Assembly: GCA_026709225.1 (NCBI GenBank)
Contig: JAPOTJ010000015.1
Location: 1 to 35,021 of the forward strand
DNA from: Gammaproteobacteria bacterium
GTDB taxonomy: Bacteria > Pseudomonadota > Gammaproteobacteria > Pseudomonadales > Azotimanducaceae
Direction: 5' to 3'
Length of the DNA stretch: 35,021 nt
Part shown: piece by piece, positions 31,139 through 35,021 of the stretch
Layout: every line of letters starts with the position of its first letter
Position numbering within the stretch: position 1 is the stretch's first letter
Notes under the pieces: model-generated
What the model was told of the DNA's origin: nothing
Database searches by the model: none
The model's input: only the letters and a program-made list of their open reading frames with translations
Translations under genes and position numbers: made by a program

Positions 31139-34100
31139 GGTGCGGATTTTGCGACATGCGTCCCTTTTGAAGGGCGGTCCTGCTCGCCAAAGCCGCCGCC
31201 GCCGGGGGTCTGCATCCTGATTGTATCGCCTGGTGCAACAAATATCCGGTCGCAGCCAGAGAGCGGTTGAACGCTGCCGTCGGCGCGTCGCAGTTCGTTG
31301 ACGCCGCACGCGCCGGGCGCGCCGCCTTGAATTCCGAAAGGCGGCACTTCGCGGCTGCTCGCTAGGAGATTGACTTCCATAGCGGCAAGGAACTTCAGCA
31401 CCCGCACGGCGCCGTCGCCGCCCTTGAACCTGCCCTCGCCGCCGGAGCCGCGGCGGATTTCAGAGCGTTCGAGCATGACCGGGAATCGTGACTCAAGCAC
31501 CTCGGGGTCGGTGAGCTTGGTGTTGGTCATGTGCGAATGCACGGCTGAGGCACCGTCGAAGCCTTTGCCGCGATTGTCGATGCCCGCGCCCGTTCCGCCG
31601 CACACTGTTTCGTAGTTCTGATGCGTCTCGTTCCCCCAAATAAAATTATTCATAGTGCCTTGCGAAGCGGCGTTGACGCCGAGCGCGGCGAAGATGGCAT
31701 TGGCGAGCGCTTGGCTGACTTCCGTGTTGCCGGCGACCACCGCCGCAGGATACGCGGGCGAGAGCATGGAGCGTTCAGGGATGCGTATATCAATCGGTTC
31801 GAGGCATCCGGCGTTCATTGGAATATCGGCATCCACGAGCGCGCGGAAGCAATAGAGCACGACCGCGCGCGTGACCGGTGCCGGCGCATTGAAATTATCT
31901 GGCTGTTCGGGGCTCGTGCCGTTGAAATCGACAACAAGTGTTCGTGATTCTGCGTCCGGGCGAAGTGCCACGCAAATCTCTCGCCCCGCATCCATGCGCA
32001 GCTTGAACTCGGACGGATGAAGTGCTGAAATCGCGCGGCGTATGGCCTCAGCGGCGTTCTCTTGAACGTGCCGCATGTAGGCGCGGACGACATCGAGGCC
32101 GTAGTGCTCGACCATCGCGAGCAACTCGGCGCTGCCGCGTTCATTGGCGGCCGCTTGCGCCTTGAGGTCAGCGATGTTCTGCGCCGGATTGCGCGCCGGA
32201 TAGTCGTTGTTCGTGAGCAGCGCGCGGATGCCAGCATCGTCGAATCCGCTATGTTTGACCAGGTGAAAACACTCGATGTACGCACCTTCCTCAGTGATGC
32301 TCCGCGCGAGCGGCGACGCTGAGCCGGGTGACAGGCCGCCGATATCGGCGTGGTGTCCACGGCTTGCGGTGAAGAACAGTAGCCGCTCGCCTGCGTCATC
32401 AAAAACCGGCGTGACGACGGTGATGTCGGGCAGGTGCGTGCCACCGTCGTATGGCGCGTTGATGACGAACACATCGCCCGGCTCAAAATGACCGCGTTGA
32501 TGGCGAATGACGCTCGTAACGCTGCGGTCCATCGAGCCGAGATGCACCGGCAGATGCGGCGCGTTGGCGATGAGCGCGCCACTCGCATCAAAGATGGCGC
32601 ACGAGAAATCAAGGCGCTCTTTGATGTTGACCGAGTCCGCGGTCGCCTGTAGGACAATGCCCATCTGCTCGGCGATGGACATGAAGAGGTTGTTGAAGAT
32701 CTCAAGCATGATCGGGTCGGCCTCAGTGCCGATGGCGGCTTGGCGCTGCTTCTGCACTGTGCGGGCCAGGATGATGTGCCCGTGCCGAGTCATCTCGGCG
32801 CGCCACTCCGGTTCGACAACGATGGTGCCGATCGACTCGACGATGATGGCCGGTCCATCAAGGTGCTGCCGAGGCCGCATGTCCTCGCGCATGACAACGC
32901 GCGCTTCGTGAAACCCGTCGCGCGAAAAAAATCTGGCTCGTTCGCGCACGGGAATCTCGTCGGCGCTAGCCTGCAAATGTGGTTCTTCGATCTCGCTTCC
33001 ACCGCCGAAACTGACAACTTCAATGGCCTCGATGATGATCCCTTTTTCCGGCGAAACAAAGCCGAACCGTGATTTGTGCGCGCGTTGGAAGGCTGCCGCA
33101 ACCGTTTGATACGGGCCGTGGGAGATCATGAGCGCAGTGTCCGTCCCCGCATAGCGAAGGTGCAGACGCTGTTCGGTCTCGATCTGATGCGCCGCAATGC
33201 CTTGGCTCGTAAGCTCCTGCCGGGTTCTGGAAGCGAGTGATGCGAAGCGCTGTTCAAGGCGCGATTCGACATCCGCTTGCAGAGGTTCGCTCACCGCGAG
33301 CTCGCGGTGCGCATGAAGCTGAGCAAGGCCCATGCCGTAGGCAGAGAGCACGCCCGCGAGCGGATGCAGGAGGACTTTTTCGATACCGAGCACATCGGCC
33401 ACGAGGCACGCATGCTGTCCGCCTGCGCCGCCAAAGCAATTGAGCACATGGCCGGTGACATCGTGGCCGCGCTGCGTCGAGATCTTCCGGATTGCGCTCG
33501 CCATGTTCTCGACGGCGATGCGCACAAAGCCTTCAGCGACTTGCTGCGGCGACTTGCCGTGGCCGATGCGCGCGGCAAGCGTATCGAAGGCGTGTCGCAC
33601 CGATTCCATATCGAGTGGTTCCTCACCTGATTCACCGAAGATGCGCGGGAAGTGGTTCGGGAGTATCTTGCCGAGCAGCAGGTTGGCGTCGGTCAGCGTC
33701 AGCGGTCCGCCGCGTCGGTAGCACAGAGGTCCAGGCGATGCGCCAGCCGAATCGGGACCGACCCGAAAGCGTGCGCCATCGAAGTGGAGCAGCGAACCAC
33801 CGCCGGCGGCGATCGTATGGATGTGCATCATGGGCGCGCGAACGCGCACGCCAGCGACCTCGGTCTCGAAAACGCGCTCAAACTCGCCAGCGAAATGGGA
33901 CACATCCGTTGATGTGCCGCCCATATCAAAGCCGATGACACGCTCGCTGCCGGCGGTTCGCGATGTCTCCACCATGCCGATAACGCCGCCTGCGGGGCCA
34001 GAGAGAATGGCGTCCTTGCCTTTGAAGAGGCGTGCGTCCGTGAGGCCGCCAGATGACATCATGAATTGTAGTTTCGGCAGCCTCTGCGCGCCACCTAAGG

Positions 34101-34791
34101 CATCGATCAGGTCTCGGACATAGCGCGCGAGAATTGGCGACAGATAGGCGTCCATGACGGTGGTGTCGCCGCGGCTGATGAACTTGATGAGGCCGCTCGT
34201 CTCATGGCTCGTCGAGACTTGTGAGAAGCCAAGTTCACGAGCCATCTTGGCGACCCGCCGCTCGTGGTCGGGGTATTGAAAATTGTGCAGAAAAACGATC
34301 GCAAGGGCGTCAATGCCCGTCGTCTTGATGTCTCGAAGCGTGTTGTGAATCGCATTTTCGTCAAGCGTTTCAAGTTCTTTGCCCGCCGCGCTCATTCTGC
34401 CGGCCACGCCGTAGACCTGCTCGTAGAGCATTTCGGGCTTGACGATGTGACGGTCAAAGAGGTCGGGTCGTGTCTGATAACCGATCTCAAGGGCATCTTC
34501 GTGACCGCGGTTGGTGATCAGCGCAACGCGCGCGCCTTTTCTTTCAAGGAGCGCATTGGTCGCGACGGTCGTGCCCATCTTGATGGCGTCGATGCGCTCC
34601 GTTGGCACAGCTTCGTCTGCTCCAAGATTCAGGAGTGCGCGAATACCTTCGACGGCGGCATCTTTGCCACTGCCAAGTTCCGAGAGCAGTTTGTGGTGCC
34701 GAAGCGCCCCGGTTGGGTCGCGCGCAACGAGGTCTGTGAACGTGCCGCCGCGGTCGATCCAGAATTCCCAGTTCGGCACTGCTATTGCCAC
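31135..34791 (-). CDS. Fused hydantoinase A/B, 5-oxoprolinase-like
   Basis: This roughly 1218-aa ATP-dependent hydrolase acts on cyclic amides such as 5-oxoproline or hydantoins. HyuA comes first: [13 protein letters not shown] at residue about 10 (phosphate-binding), [15 protein letters not shown], then [22 protein letters not shown] and GGGSLL. HyuB (about residues 690-1200) follows with [28 protein letters not shown] and a C-terminal QTPGGGGFG. The order matches single-chain 5-oxoprolinases (about 1200-1290 aa). The start is taken as GTG 34791, because most HyuA proteins begin just before the W-x-[FI]-DRGGTFTD motif. The frame is open to 34929, adding a segment with CPRCGD that is not typical of the family. 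The stop overlaps the AbiEii-like ATG. Confidence 0.92.
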   Translation of the reverse strand: MAIAVPNWEFWIDRGGTFTDLVARDPTGALRHHKLLSELGSGKDAAVEGIRALLNLGADEAVPTERIDAIKMGTTVATNALLERKGARVALITNRGHEDALEIGYQTRPDLFDRHIVKPEMLYEQVYGVAGRMSAAGKELETLDENAIHNTLRDIKTTGIDALAIVFLHNFQYPDHERRVAKMARELGFSQVSTSHETSGLIKFISRGDTTVMDAYLSPILARYVRDLIDALGGAQRLPKLQFMMSSGGLTDARLFKGKDAILSGPAGGVIGMVETSRTAGSERVIGFDMGGTSTDVSHFAGEFERVFETEVAGVRVRAPMMHIHTIAAGGGSLLHFDGARFRVGPDSAGASPGPLCYRRGGPLTLTDANLLLGKILPNHFPRIFGESGEEPLDMESVRHAFDTLAARIGHGKSPQQVAEGFVRIAVENMASAIRKISTQRGHDVTGHVLNCFGGAGGQHACLVADVLGIEKVLLHPLAGVLSAYGMGLAQLHAHRELAVSEPLQADVESRLEQRFASLASRTRQELTSQGIAAHQIETEQRLHLRYAGTDTALMISHGPYQTVAAAFQRAHKSRFGFVSPEKGIIIEAIEVVSFGGGSEIEEPHLQASADEIPVRERARFFSRDGFHEARVVMREDMRPRQHLDGPAIIVESIGTIVVEPEWRAEMTRHGHIILARTVQKQRQAAIGTEADPIMLEIFNNLFMSIAEQMGIVLQATADSVNIKERLDFSCAIFDASGALIANAPHLPVHLGSMDRSVTSVIRHQRGHFEPGDVFVINAPYDGGTHLPDITVVTPVFDDAGERLLFFTASRGHHADIGGLSPGSASPLARSITEEGAYIECFHLVKHSGFDDAGIRALLTNNDYPARNPAQNIADLKAQAAANERGSAELLAMVEHYGLDVVRAYMRHVQENAAEAIRRAISALHPSEFKLRMDAGREICVALRPDAESRTLVVDFNGTSPEQPDNFNAPAPVTRAVVLYCFRALVDADIPMNAGCLEPIDIRIPERSMLSPAYPAAVVAGNTEVSQALANAIFAALGVNAASQGTMNNFIWGNETHQNYETVCGGTGAGIDNRGKGFDGASAVHSHMTNTKLTDPEVLESRFPVMLERSEIRRGSGGEGRFKGGDGAVRVLKFLAAMEVNLLASSREVPPFGIQGGAPGACGVNELRRADGSVQPLSGCDRIFVAPGDTIRMQTPGGGGFGEQDRPSKGTHVAKSAP

Positions 34792-34957
34792 TTCATACGA
34801 GTATCTGCAATCAACATCACTTCCGTATAGGTGTGCCATAAGTGTACGCCGCTCCGAATCACCGCAGCGAGGACATACAGCATGGCCTTCATTGTCATCT
34901 ATGTGGTCAGTCCACTTGCCTGCTAGCAAAGAGACCAGTTAGTATCATTCATCGACA

Positions 34958-35012
34958 CTAGTGTCCTGTCCCATAAATAAGTGTGGGTTCAGCGCGCAGG
35001 AGAAGGGCTGTG
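34958..35012. repeat. Right copy of the 55-bp window-terminal inverted repeat
   Basis: This is the reverse complement of 1-55 with one mismatch. It starts at a CTAG (34958-34961), mirroring the CTAG at 52-55, and the window continues for nine more bases of the element. The region between the hydantoinase start and this repeat (34792-34957) shows no separate gene. Confidence 0.75.
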
Positions 35013-35021
35013 GCAAGGCGC

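Overview
The window looks like chromosomal DNA of a GC-rich proteobacterium, most likely a gammaproteobacterium. The apbC-dcd pair next to trxB, the 188-aa Pseudomonas-type Dcd and the ATGA-overlapped operons all fit that. A 1288-aa exported ankyrin-repeat protein and several insertion-sequence (IS) scars would suit a host-associated or symbiotic lifestyle, but that is inference. Both ends of the window carry the same 55-bp sequence in inverted orientation, so the piece is probably bounded by two copies of one mobile element, a common place for an assembly to break.

Layout. 1-2100 is an IS pile-up: a 5'-truncated gene, a possible IS5-like end, a 40-bp-arm palindrome, and an IS110-family element with a structured non-coding leader that could be its bridge RNA. 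2158-5597 is a co-directional lipid-flavoured cluster: CBS-pair protein, alpha/beta hydrolase, cyclopropane-fatty-acid-synthase-like methyltransferase and PhyH-type dioxygenase. 5588-7013 holds an antitoxin-like remnant, an MNT-HEPN-like nucleotidyltransferase and an unresolved small ORF. 7068-8285 holds a PF13350-type phosphatase and a small membrane/coiled-coil protein. 7821-13310 is an island: the ankyrin gene with a decayed second copy of its ribosome-binding site and signal peptide downstream, framed by two inverted 31-codon transposase tails.

13308-19724 holds a divergent SDR and then a probable operon: AtuA-like protein, enoyl-CoA hydratase, DsbC, a beta-helix lipoprotein and a two-CXXCH lipoprotein. 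19739-22129 is trxB-apbC-dcd, tightly packed. 22130-22571 is a scar region with a perfect 25-bp-arm palindrome and a decayed membrane-anchor gene. 22572-30063 is a complete Mrp/Mnh-type cation/proton antiporter operon in the split arrangement: E, F, G, a fused MrpA-C-terminal/MrpB protein, C, then three ND-type subunits with a small membrane protein inserted before the last. 30089-34791 runs on the minus strand: a fused hydantoinase/5-oxoprolinase, overlapped by ATGA with an AbiEii-type nucleotidyltransferase, followed by an unknown 121-aa protein.

How they work together. The antiporter operon should give Na+/H+ homeostasis driven by the proton-motive force. TrxB, DsbC and the haem lipoprotein point to envelope thiol and redox work. 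AtuA, the hydratase and the SDR suggest catabolism of a branched or terpenoid acyl-CoA. No CRISPR array, rRNA or tRNA gene was seen.
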